The notes below the pieces were generated by a model. That model had not been told where the DNA came from, did not search any database, and saw only the letters and a program-made list of their open reading frames with translations. From assembly GCA_963828705.1 (NCBI GenBank), contig CAWHGA010000002.1, positions 7,112 through 71,111 of the forward strand: a stretch of DNA of 64,000 nt. The letters are read 5' to 3'. Numbering within the stretch: the first letter of the stretch is position 1; each line of letters begins with the position of its first letter. Source of the stretch: CAWDJT01 sp963828705. Lineage in GTDB: Bacteria; Desulfobacterota; Syntrophobacteria; Syntrophobacterales; Syntrophobacteraceae. The position numbers and the translations under genes are program-made. Of the stretch, positions 44,957-55,478 are shown in pieces.

Positions 44957-44982
44957 TCAGGTGATTGCCACCGACCAGCCGA

Positions 44983-46701
44983 TTATCCCAACATCGGTGT
45001 CGGAGCCACATTTTCGGCCGCCGCCGCTGCTGGCTCCTCAATGCGGCGGTAGTCATGGATCAAACCGGGTCGGATCTGGACCTTGATGCGAATGTTGCGG
45101 CCGGTGGTGTAGAAATCACGCACCATGTTGAACTGCAGATCCTCCACAAGGTCCATTTCGAGATCGCGGTGATCGGCGCCTTCGCGAATGGCCTTGGCTC
45201 TAAGCAGCTCAAAGGCCAGTTCCACGGCCTCCTGCCGTCCGAACACCTTTTTGACCGGCCGGTAGAAATTCTCTTCCGGTGCCGCCGCCACGCCTCGTTC
45301 GGTATCGGCGAACAGCGTGACTTCACAGGTGGTTCGGGCAATGGCAGCCCCCACCGCGTTGGCCACCTGCCAGCGTGGCACCACCTGCACGGAGGAATCA
45401 GTCGCAGCCTGGAGATAACCAGCAAAGTGCGGGGCCGGCCCACCCAACACCAGGATGTGTTTGGGGTTCACCTGGTAGCCATCCAGCAACTCATGGACCG
45501 TGTAAACCGGTTTGCTGTTGACTCTGGCCACCATGTTCCGGGCATTATCCAGGATGATCCGGCAGACTTCGTCGATGATGTGCTGAGAAGTCTCCTGTGG
45601 GGACTTCCCGAGCTGGACAGCCAGTTGCTGCATGCCGCGCTGAGCTGCCGCGCCGTCGCCGGCTGTTTCCTTGCCCAGCACGAACAAAGCATCCGTCGGT
45701 GTGGGGCTGGTGCCGCCGTAGGCCATGGCGGGTCCGGATCGATCTGGTCCGATGCGCAGTTCGCCAGCCTCCACCCGCACCGTGCTGTCACCACCGAGAG
45801 CCAGAGAATGGCTGTGCAGTGAACGAATCAGGGTCTTGAAGCGACCCACTTCGGTCCCCACCGGGTCGAGCAATGGTACCTGATCCACCAGCAAAGCCAT
45901 ATCGGTGGTGGTCCCGCCAATATCGAGGACCAGCGTGTCGCCCCGATGAGCGGCGAAGGGCAATGAACCCATGACGCTGGCTGCCGGTCCCGAGAGGATG
46001 GTTTGGCTGGGGCAGGCCAGGGAAGCATCGAGACTCATGGTGCCGCCATCGGCCTTGAGCACATAAACAGGAAAGTTCAGCCCTTCGCGGTCGAGGCCGT
46101 CGCGGACGGCCTGAAAAAATCTGCGATAAACGGGATAGACGGCACAGTTGAGGTAGGCTGTGGCCATCCGGCGCGGGAAGTTCAGATGCCCGGAAATGCA
46201 ATGGCCGAGAGTGACATATTCGAAATCGTCACCCAGGATTTCCCGAATTTGCAGTTCCTGTTTGGGATTTCTGACCGAGAATTTAGTGACTACCCCTACG
46301 TGCCGGATACCGTCGGTGAGCAGGCGAGCGCGAATCGCTTCGATTTCCACCGGCTCGATGGGTTGAACCTCGCGCCCGCGGTGGTCAATGGAGCCGGCCA
46401 CGACAAAGAAATGTTCGCCCGTGGTGAAATGTTCCGGGTCCACGCCGGGGCCGCCGGATACGATCATCCCCACCGGCGCCAGCTGGTTTTGGACGATGGC
46501 ATTGGTGCATAAGGTAGTGCTCAAAACCCCACGCTGGATCTGTTCTCGCGGTACACCGCGGAGCACCTGCTGAATGCCGCTCCACACCACTTCAAACAAA
46601 CGCTCCGGGTCCGTAGGGACCTTCACCTGCTGAATAACACCGGTCTCTCCTAACAGCACCACATCGGTGTGGGTCCCGCCTATGTCCAGTCCGAGTATCA
46701 T
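44983..46701 (-). CDS. hydantoinase/oxoprolinase family protein (HyuA-like)
   Basis: About 572 residues of the ATP-dependent hydantoinase A family. N-terminal ATPase fold MILGLDIGGTHTDVVLLGET, TTLCTNAIVQNQLAPVGMIV, VLKADGGTMSLDASL, and the second phosphate loop LVLDIGGTTTDMALLVDQVP. Later HILVLGGPAPHFAGYLQAA and WQVANAVGAAIARTT. No HyuB partner is seen nearby, so it is the short single-subunit type often annotated only by family. Substrate unknown. First gene of a string ending with engB. Unbroken. Confidence 0.88.
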   Translation of the reverse strand: MILGLDIGGTHTDVVLLGETGVIQQVKVPTDPERLFEVVWSGIQQVLRGVPREQIQRGVLSTTLCTNAIVQNQLAPVGMIVSGGPGVDPEHFTTGEHFFVVAGSIDHRGREVQPIEPVEIEAIRARLLTDGIRHVGVVTKFSVRNPKQELQIREILGDDFEYVTLGHCISGHLNFPRRMATAYLNCAVYPVYRRFFQAVRDGLDREGLNFPVYVLKADGGTMSLDASLACPSQTILSGPAASVMGSLPFAAHRGDTLVLDIGGTTTDMALLVDQVPLLDPVGTEVGRFKTLIRSLHSHSLALGGDSTVRVEAGELRIGPDRSGPAMAYGGTSPTPTDALFVLGKETAGDGAAAQRGMQQLAVQLGKSPQETSQHIIDEVCRIILDNARNMVARVNSKPVYTVHELLDGYQVNPKHILVLGGPAPHFAGYLQAATDSSVQVVPRWQVANAVGAAIARTTCEVTLFADTERGVAAAPEENFYRPVKKVFGRQEAVELAFELLRAKAIREGADHRDLEMDLVEDLQFNMVRDFYTTGRNIRIKVQIRPGLIHDYRRIEEPAAAAAENVAPTPMLG

Positions 46702-47008
46702 CGTTGTCCTGCTGGGTCTCCGGGGAATCGGTTACGGGCTGCGTGGTCGTAGGTCGCAGTGAGCCCCATACTGCAAGGTGATGCTAGCGAAAAGCCCGAA
46801 AACTGTCAATTCCTAACGCCGGACGCCAGCTCGGCCAAAGGGTTGTCAGCCATAAGGTTCGGAGGCATCCGGCAAGATACCGGCAGCAACGAAATGGCCG
46901 ACCGCGAAGGCTTTACAAAAGCTGCCGGTCGGGATAACTTGCGGGGCGTATCGCAAGTCGTCCTGAGCCGCGCCGCCGCGCTTTCGCACCGGGAAGGCAG
47001 AATCAACC
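46702..47008. other. divergent promoter region between hyuA-like gene and rhomboid
   Basis: About 307 bases between two divergent genes, so promoters for both are expected here. I see no clear -35/-10 pair, repeat or RNA structure. Confidence 0.4.
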
Positions 47009-47698
47009 ATGATCCCCATTCGCGACGTCAATCCTTCGCGCATCACACCGGTGGTCACCTATGTCATCATGGTCGTCTGCATTTTGAGTTTCCTCTACGA
47101 AATGTCACTGGGGAGGCAGTTACACTATTTCCTCCTGGAATACGGGCTGGTTCCGATCCGTTACAGCGACCCGCTCCTCGCTACGCGGTTCGGCCTTGGC
47201 GAGCAGTTGTTGCCGTTCGTCACCTCCATGTTCCTGCATGGCGGATGGATGCACCTCATTGGCAATATGTGGGTGCTATACATCTTCGGCGATAACATTG
47301 AAGCCTTCCTGGGGCGTGAACGCTACGTGGTTTTTTACCTGCTCTGCGGAGTTGCGGCGGGTCTTATCCATCTGTTCACCAACCTCGATTCACGGCTTCC
47401 TACGATCGGGGCAAGCGGTGCCATCGCTGGGGTCATGGGTGCTTACCTGGTGCTTTTTCCCAGGGCTAAAGTGCTGACGCTGCTGCCGATCTTTTTCTTT
47501 TTTACCTTCATCGAAGTGCCGGCCTACGTATTCCTGGGATTCTGGTTTCTGCTCCAGTTTTTCAGCGGTGCTGTTGGACTGCTTGGCGGGCAAGGGGGAG
47601 CGGGTGGGATTGCCTGGTGGGCCCACATCGGGGGATTCCTTGCGGGGGTCTTCCTGTTGCAATTGCTGCGCCCGCGACGGCCGCGGTTTCGACCTTGA
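47009..47698 (+). CDS. rhomboid family intramembrane serine protease
   Basis: About 229 residues, six membrane segments. Catalytic serine in GASGAIAGVMGAYL and catalytic histidine in WWAHIGGFLAGVFLL; the WMHLIGNMWVLYIFGDN motif in helix 2 supplies the conserved HxxxN. Cleaves membrane proteins within the bilayer; targets unknown. Confidence 0.93.
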   Translation: MIPIRDVNPSRITPVVTYVIMVVCILSFLYEMSLGRQLHYFLLEYGLVPIRYSDPLLATRFGLGEQLLPFVTSMFLHGGWMHLIGNMWVLYIFGDNIEAFLGRERYVVFYLLCGVAAGLIHLFTNLDSRLPTIGASGAIAGVMGAYLVLFPRAKVLTLLPIFFFFTFIEVPAYVFLGFWFLLQFFSGAVGLLGGQGGAGGIAWWAHIGGFLAGVFLLQLLRPRRPRFRP

Positions 47699-47842
47699 CC
47701 ATTATAATTCCGCCATTGTCCCGCGGCCAACCCGCAGCCCGGACTGAGAGTCAACCACGAAGAGCACGAAGAACACGAAGATCAAAGCCGAACAGTTGAC
47801 GAGCGTCTACACAGGAGACACTAAAGTAAGGAGGAGCGCCAG

Positions 47843-48196
47843 GTGGTACGCAGTTCCAGCCGTAAACCGCCGAGTAGAGCAAATCCGGAGGTGCTGGAGG
47901 ATTTTGTCCGACCCTGTGCCGAGGGAGTTGTACTGCAGGTGATCGTCCAGCCGCGAGCCAGCCGCAGCGAGCCGGCCGGGATTCAGCAGGGGGCCCTCAA
48001 GCTGCGTCTCACCGCTCCACCCGTGGAAGGGGCCGCCAACGAGGAATGTTTACGCCTGCTGGCGAAGCTCCTGGATGTTCCCGCCTCGCGGCTGCGCCTG
48101 ATCAGTGGTCACAAATCGCGGCGCAAAGCCGTCGTCATTTCGGGGGCCGATGTATCATCCGTCAAGAAACGTCTGCAGAGCCCGGAGCCCGGTTAG
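47843..48196 (+). CDS. DUF167/YggU family protein
   Basis: About 117 residues from a GTG at 47843 with GGAGGAG before it. The core VVLQVIVQPRASRSEPAGIQ, LKLRLTAPPVEGAANEECLR, LLAKLLDVPASRLRLISGHK and SRRKAVVISGA is the DUF167 pattern. Function unknown in all bacteria I recall. Confidence 0.9.
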   Translation: MVRSSSRKPPSRANPEVLEDFVRPCAEGVVLQVIVQPRASRSEPAGIQQGALKLRLTAPPVEGAANEECLRLLAKLLDVPASRLRLISGHKSRRKAVVISGADVSSVKKRLQSPEPG

Positions 48197-48386
48197 CCGG
48201 CAGCACCGAAGCGCCTGCCGAAGTTCGGCTTGCCGACCCGATAAGCTTCCTGCTTGAAATTTTTTCCTGAAAAGAATAGATGGGTTACACATATTTATCG
48301 TCCCCAAAATTGGTTAAGACATCTCGACTCAATGGGGATGCGAGCGACTGTGGGCAACAATACCCTGCGTGACGGAGGAAACTGAC

Positions 48387-49565
<1,179 letters not shown>

Positions 49566-49676
49566 GACTACGGTCAGGAGTGCGGACCGGAGATGCGGAG
49601 CCGGTGAGGTTCTGTCCCGGTCTGGCGCGATCGCCGTTGAGGTGCTCCGATGCCAAAATGAGATGAGGAGCGAACG

Positions 49677-50533
49677 ATGGAAGTGAAGACTTTTGGAGTC
49701 GTCGGTGCCGGTCAGATGGGCAACGGGATCGCTCAGGTGGCGGCCATGAGCGGCCTGCAGGTGATCATGAGCGATATCAAGGACGAATTCGTCCAGCGTG
49801 GGTTGAGCAACATCACCAAGATCCTCGAGCCGCAATGTCGAAAAGGGCAAGATGAGCGCCGAGGAAAAGGATGCGGTGCTGGGGCGCATCAAGACCACCG
49901 TCGGCCTCCAGGACATGGCGGCGGTGGACTATGTGGTGGAAGCCGCCACCGAAAACGAACCCATCAAGTTTCAGATCTTTCGCGATCTGGACCAGATCTG
50001 TGCCGCCCCATGCGATTCTTGCCACCAACACCTCGTCCATCCCCATCGGCCGGGTAGCGGCGCAAACCAAGCGACCGGACAAGGTCATCGGCATGCATTT
50101 CATGAACCCGGTGCCGGTGATGAAGCTGGTGGAGATCATTCGCGGCCTGGCCACCTCCGATGAGACCTTTCAGCTCACCTGGGATTTGACCCTCAAATTC
50201 GGCAAGACCCCGGCGCAGTCCAACGATTATCCTGGCTTTATCGCCAACCGCATCCTCATGCCGATGATCAACGAAGCCGTCTACTGTCTCTATCACGGCG
50301 TCGGGACCCGCGAAGACATCGACACCGTGATGAAGCTCGGCATGAACCATCCCATGGGGCCCCTGGCCCTGGCCGATCTGATCGGCCTGGATACCTGTCT
50401 GGCCATCATGGAAACCCTGTATGCCGGGTTCGCCGATTCCAAGTACCGTCCCTGCCCGCTGCTGCGCAAGTATGTGGAAGCCGGTTGGCTGGGCCAGAAG
50501 ACCGGTCGCGGTTTCTACGAATACAACAAGTAG
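49677..50533 (+). CDS. 3-hydroxyacyl-CoA (3-hydroxybutyryl-CoA) dehydrogenase (two frameshifts)
   Basis: About 285 residues. NAD-binding FGVVGAGQMGNGIAQVAAMS, then after a frame change near 49840 AVDYVVEAATENEPIKFQIF, and after another near 50010 ILATNTSSIPIGRVAAQTKR. MHFMNPVPVMKLVEIIRG (catalytic His region) and GMNHPMGPLALADLIGLDT complete the family pattern. ATG 49677 has GAGGAG upstream. Single-domain HbdA-type enzyme. An enoyl-CoA hydratase is not encoded beside it. Confidence 0.9.
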
Positions 50534-50544
50534 GAAGGGACTCC

Positions 50545-51696
50545 ATGGATTTTGAACTGAGCGAAGAACAGAAAATCATTCAGGATATGGCGGCCAAGTT
50601 CGCCAAACGGGAACTGGAACCGGTGGCAGCGGAGCTGGACCAGACCAAGAACCGTGAGATCCTCAAGGTCAACCTGAAGAAGCTGGCGGAACTCGGCTTC
50701 ATGGGCCTCAACATCGATCCCGAATACGGCGGTACCGGTGCCGGTGCCGTGGCCTTCTCCCTGGTCATGACCGAACTGGGCACGGGCCTGCGCATCCACG
50801 ACCGTGACCACCTCGGTCACCAACATGGTGGCGGAATGCATCCAGGTGGTCGGCAACGAAGAACAGAAACGCAAAAGTACATCCCGCCGCTGTGCAGTGG
50901 TGAATATGCCGCGGGGAGCTTCGGCCTGACCGAGACCTGTGCCGGGTCCGACCCTGCCGGTATGCGCACCTCGGCGGTTCTGGACGGCGATCACTATGTG
51001 CTCAACGGCCACAAGATCTTCATCAGCAGCGCCGAATATGCCGGCGTCTTTGTGGTGTGGGCGGTGACCGACAAGGATGCACCGAAAGGCAAGGGCATCA
51101 GCGCCTTTCTGGTGGAACCGAGTTTCCCCGGTTTCAAGGTCGGTAAGGACGAGAAGAAACTGGGCCAGCACGGTTCATGCACCAACGAGCTGATCTTCGA
51201 AGACTGCCGCGTGCCCAAGGAAAACCTGATGGGGAAACTCAATGACGGATTCCGGATCGCCGTTGCCGAACTGGCCGGCGGCCGCGTCGGGATCGGTTCC
51301 ATGGCTCTGGGGATCGGCCTGGCCGCCATGGATTTCGCCACCAACTACGCCAAGGAGCGGGTCCAGTTCGGGGCGCCCATCGCCAAGCAACAGGCCATCC
51401 AGTGGATGATCGCCGACAACTATACCCGGCTGGAAGCGGCCCGGTTGCTGCTGATGCGGGCAGCCTACCGCAAGGAGCAGGGACAGTCCTACGCCAAGGA
51501 AGCTTCCATGGCCAAGCTCTACGCCACGGAATCCGCCAACAAGGCCTGCTACGACGCCATCCAGATCCTCGGCGGTTACGGTTACACTCAGGATTTTCCG
51601 GTGGAACGTTTCTTCCGCGATGTTCGCGTCACCAGCATCTATGAAGGCACCAGCGAGATTCAGCGGATGATCATTGCCAGGGAACTGTTAAAGTAG
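50545..51696 (+). CDS. acyl-CoA dehydrogenase, short/butyryl type (internal out-of-frame segment)
   Basis: About 383 residues. MDFELSEEQKIIQDMAAKFA, LGFMGLNIDPEYGGTGAGAV, GSFGLTETCAGSDPAGMRTS, HKIFISSAEYAGVFVVWAVT, RVQFGAPIAKQQAIQWMIAD, ILGGYGYTQDFPVERFFRDV, then the catalytic-Glu region ITxIYEGTSEIQR seen as TSIYEGTSEIQRMIIAREL. Between about 50787 and 50876 the translation is nonsense. Shifting one base there restores CASTTVTTSVTNMVAECIQV and VGNEEQKRK, the expected family sequence. Two compensating indels thus hide a frame error inside an apparently open gene. Confidence 0.92.
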   Translation: MDFELSEEQKIIQDMAAKFAKRELEPVAAELDQTKNREILKVNLKKLAELGFMGLNIDPEYGGTGAGAVAFSLVMTELGTGLRIHDRDHLGHQHGGGMHPGGRQRRTETQKYIPPLCSGEYAAGSFGLTETCAGSDPAGMRTSAVLDGDHYVLNGHKIFISSAEYAGVFVVWAVTDKDAPKGKGISAFLVEPSFPGFKVGKDEKKLGQHGSCTNELIFEDCRVPKENLMGKLNDGFRIAVAELAGGRVGIGSMALGIGLAAMDFATNYAKERVQFGAPIAKQQAIQWMIADNYTRLEAARLLLMRAAYRKEQGQSYAKEASMAKLYATESANKACYDAIQILGGYGYTQDFPVERFFRDVRVTSIYEGTSEIQRMIIARELLK

Positions 51697-51816
51697 CCTG
51701 GTCTTGTCTGCCCAAGAAAAACGGGTGGCCGGGGCTTTGCCTCAGCCCCGCCACCCGCGTCCCGTCCAATCAATCCACCCGCAGTATCCCCCACAGATGA
51801 AATTCGGCGGTCGTTG

Positions 51817-53858
51817 CTATGCTTTTGCCAGTTTCACCCGGAGGATGTCCTCGCGCGGGTTGAGGTGCTCGATTTTGACGCGAACCATCTCTCCTGGCCG
51901 AACGCGTGTCTTGTCGTCGTGCAACATGTTGGTTTCCAAGATGAAATCGGGCAGCAGTAGATGGGCGAAACGATTGTTTTGGTCCAGCACCAGGGCGTCC
52001 AGCGTCTGGATGTCTTCCTGTTCCAGGAATTTTAGAAACCAGTAGCGGGTCCACTTGCGCCGAATGAACATGAGCCGCGATTGTGGTCCTTCCAGTCGAG
52101 TGATGAACTGCTGTAGTTCTTCTTCCGAATAAAGGGGTGTTCCCGTCTCCAACACGTGTTTGAGCTGACGCTGAACCAGCAGGTCCACATAGCGGCGGAT
52201 CGGCGAGGTAATGCTGGTATAGTGCTGAACGCCGACGCTGCAGTGAGGGCGGGGGCGGGTGACCAGTTCGGCACGGACAAAAAGACGCCGCTGCCGGTAG
52301 ACGTGAAACAGTTCGTAATCGCTTGCCACCGGGTTGGTTTCGGGTCGGCATTCGTCCTGGCTGCGAAAGATGGCCGGGAGGTTTTGTTCGGCAAAGAAAC
52401 AGGCGGCGATTTCGTTAGCCAGAATCATCAGTTCGGAAACGATGACCTGGCTTGGTGTTTCCTTCTCCTGGCGAGTGACCTGGATCATGCCATCGGGTTT
52501 TACCCACACCAGAAGCTCCGGCAGCGGCAAAATAATGGCGCCTTGGTCGAGGCGCCGCCGTTGCAGCTTGAGGCTGAACCGATGGAGTCCCTGCAGGAAG
52601 TCGTCTTGGTCCAACTGCTGGTTGACTTCCTGGTAGGTCATCTGGGTATCGATATTGACGACACTGGGGACGATTTCCCGATGCATGACGTTGGCGTCCT
52701 CATCCAGGGTCACGAGGAAGCTCAGTGCCAGCCGGTCTTCGCGCGCCCGCAGGCTGCAAACGCCTTCGGAAAGCGAAGTCGGCAGCATGGGGATGCGGGT
52801 ATCGGGGAGATAAAGCGATGAGGCGCGCTCCAGGGCCTCCTGGTCGAGGGCATCTCCGGGGAGGACAAAGGCGGCGGCATCGGCGATGTGGACGCCCAGT
52901 TCCCAGCGGCCTTCGCCCACCGGCCGAAGACTGAGGGCATCATCGTAGTCGCGGGTGAGCGCGCTATCGATGGTGATGGTCTTGAGCTCGCGGAGGTCGC
53001 GGCGGTCACCAATCTGCGCAAGCAGTTGCGGCGCCTGCGCGGCACGTTCTTCGGCCAACGCCTGGACGGCAGCGGGAAAGTCCGCCGAGATCCCGTGCTG
53101 GTGTAGGTACAGGTTTTCGTCTTTATCCCAGATGCCGAGCCGCACCAGCAGTCGGAAAGCCCCCTGGGGCTGGGTAATCCCGGCTTGTTTCAATAGTTCC
53201 CGGGCAAGGACGACAGTCCGGGGATTCCTGACCGAACAGACAGTAAGCTCTTGATGGCGTCCAGCAGGCGGTCACGGCTGGCCGGCGGGGTCACAGCAGC
53301 CCCTTGGCGCTGCCACACCTTCTGCAGCCAGGCGGCACCTTCCTGGAGCAGACGTTCCTGTTCTTCCCGCTTTTCTTGTTCCTGGCGCAAGCTGCTGGAG
53401 CTGCTCGGCGCTGCGTGGGATGAATTCGCCGGCTTTGTATTTGAAGATACAATCGGTCCGTCAGCATCACCCGCAATACCGCGGCTACGTGATCGTCGGT
53501 GAGCGAACCGGCAAAGATATATTCCGCCAGTTCGGCCGCACCAAAGCAGCGTTCCTCGCCTTCGAGTAACGACCAGAGTTCCTGCAATTGCACCTGGTCC
53601 ATGAGCGCTCGGCGCTGCGTCGTGATGGTGGTGAGGCGTTGCACCAGATCGTCACGGCTCAGGCCGATGCTCAGGGTCTGTCGCCCACAGTGCAGAATGC
53701 GACCTCGGGAGAGGTTGATTTCGCGGTTCTGCTCGGATAAGACCGCAAGCCTCTGGTCCTTGCGGTCCAGGCAGACACCACAGACCATCTTTTTTTCGTC
53801 GAAAAACTCAAGAACCGTTCCGGGAACGATTTCCTGAGCGGGTAGCGTGCGTCATCAT
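51817..53858 (-). CDS. RNase II/R (RNB) family exoribonuclease (several frameshifts)
   Basis: About 680 residues after correction. The N-terminal part reads PGTVLEFFDEKKMVCGVCLD and NLSRGRILHCGRQTLSIGLS. A charged helix (RQEQEKREEQERLLQEGAAW) and DRLLDAIKSLLSVRSGIPG lie in another frame. The RNB domain contains TIDSALTRDYDDALSLRPVG with the metal aspartates, VHIADAAAFVLPGDAL, and PTSLSEGVCSLRAREDRLAL. A C-terminal S1-like part has RVRPGEMVRVKIEHLNPRED. Breaks lie near 53215, 53390-53450 and at the start, whose exact codon is unsure (ATG 53858 taken). Degrades RNA 3' to 5'. Confidence 0.82.
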
Positions 53859-53890
53859 GAACTCCCGCGGGCGTTGGATTCTGGGGGCGG

Positions 53891-55382
53891 TCAACGGCTG
53901 GCAGTGGATTGTCGGCGATCGGCGCTCAGTTGCTGAATGTAGGTGGCGACCCCGGCGGCAATGCCGCGGCTCAAGGTGTCCTGAAAGGTCGTGTCGGCCA
54001 GGCGGAGTTCCTCCTGTTCGTTGCTCAAAAACGCGGTTTCCACAAGGATGGCAGGCATTTCGGCGCCCACCAGGACCAGGAAGGGCGCCCGCTTCACCCC
54101 AAGGTCCCTGGTATCCTTATAACGTTCCCGGAGCCGGGTCACAATCCTGTTTTGCACGTCCTGAGCGAGCCGCGACGATTCGCTGGTTTTGCTCTTCAGC
54201 ATCAAGTCCTTGAGGATCGACTGCAGGTCGCTCATCTGCTTTTTCGCCGAGGCATTCTCCAACGCGGCCACACGAGCGGCCTGCGGGTCGCTGGCCAGAT
54301 TCAGAAAAGTAGGTTTCCACGCCCCCCAGGGACCGGTTTTCGGCGGCATTGGCATGAATGGAGATAAAGACATCGGCCTTCTTGGCGTTGGCAAAGGCAG
54401 TGCGTTCCGCCAGGGTCAAATAGCGGTCGGTGGTGCGGGTGAGCATCACCTGGCAGCCGGTTTCCCGTTCCAGGGCCAGCTTGAGCATCTTGGCAATGTT
54501 GAGCACTACATCTTTTTCGCGCAAGCCGCTGAGACTGATGGCCCCGGAATCCTTGCCGCCGTGGCCGGGATCCAAAACGATGCGGCCAACCCCCAAGCCG
54601 AGTTGCTGAGCCAGGGTGGGTGTGCCGGCTTGGCCTGGGGTCTGGGAGTCCTTGGGTTTGCGCTTGCCGACAGGTGCAGTGGGCTGGACGGTTTTGGTGG
54701 CCGTCGCTTGGTCCGCAGGTTTAGCGCTGGAATAGGGTTCAACGGCCGGTTCTGTAGGCACCGGCGTTATTGATTTCAAGGTCTTGGGCCGGTGCCGGCG
54801 GTTTTCTTGCCGGTGTCGCTGCTCTTCTTGCCTCCGGCTCGGCTCAAAGCAGGCTGGGGTCGCTCGCAGTCTCTCGATTTGAGCCATTTTCTCGCGGGCT
54901 TTGAGCGTCATGTCGCTATTGGGAAATTGCTGGATGAGCCGCTGCAGTTCGGCATGAGCCGCCGCCGCATCGTGGAGCTCATCGAGGTAGAAAACAGCCA
55001 GCAGGTACTGAGCGTCATCGGCCAGGCTATGATTGGGGAAGTCGCGAAGCAACGTCTGATAATGCTGGATGACTGCCTGGGAATCGCGAGGTGCTTTGTA
55101 GAAATGGTACAGGTGCTGATGTGACTGCGCAATGAGGAACAAACACTTGGGGGCGAGTTCCCCTCTGGCATCGTGTTGCAATACCTGTTGGAAGCCCTGA
55201 ATGCACCTTTCCCACGAGGCACGGTCACGATGTTTTTCCGGCTGCTTGTCGAGCACGCGATAGTTGTCGAGCACCTGCTGGTAGAGCTGTTCGGCCGGTC
55301 CGGCCCGGGCCGTGGAGGCGACCAGCACTAGAAGGAAGGCGGCGAAGAACAACCGCCCGGTAAAAAGCCACCGCGCGTGCAC
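53891..55382 (-). CDS. TPR-N-acetylmuramoyl-L-alanine amidase (one frameshift)
   Basis: About 497 residues. The start is a GTG at 55382; a signal peptide follows (WLFTGRLFFAAFLLVLVAST, cleaved after ARA). Helical repeats come next (ASWERCIQGFQQVLQHDARG; AVIQHYQTLLRDFPNHSLAD; AELQRLIQQFPNSDMTLKAR), then a Pro/Thr-rich linker. The amidase_3 domain has RIVLDPGHGGKDSGAISLSG (zinc His), VFISIHANAAENRSLGGVET (zinc His) and MPAILVETAFLSNEQEELRL (catalytic Glu). The frame changes near 54330. Splits peptidoglycan stem peptides, usually at cell separation. The tandem-repeat N-terminus is typical of Desulfobacterota versions. Confidence 0.88.
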
Positions 55383-55478
55383 GGCGGTCAGTCGCTTGGC
55401 GAGACCACGATGTGAATGTATTGGTCATCAGAGCCACGTTGCCGCAAATCGGAGTCAACATTCGTTGGTCATTGAGCG

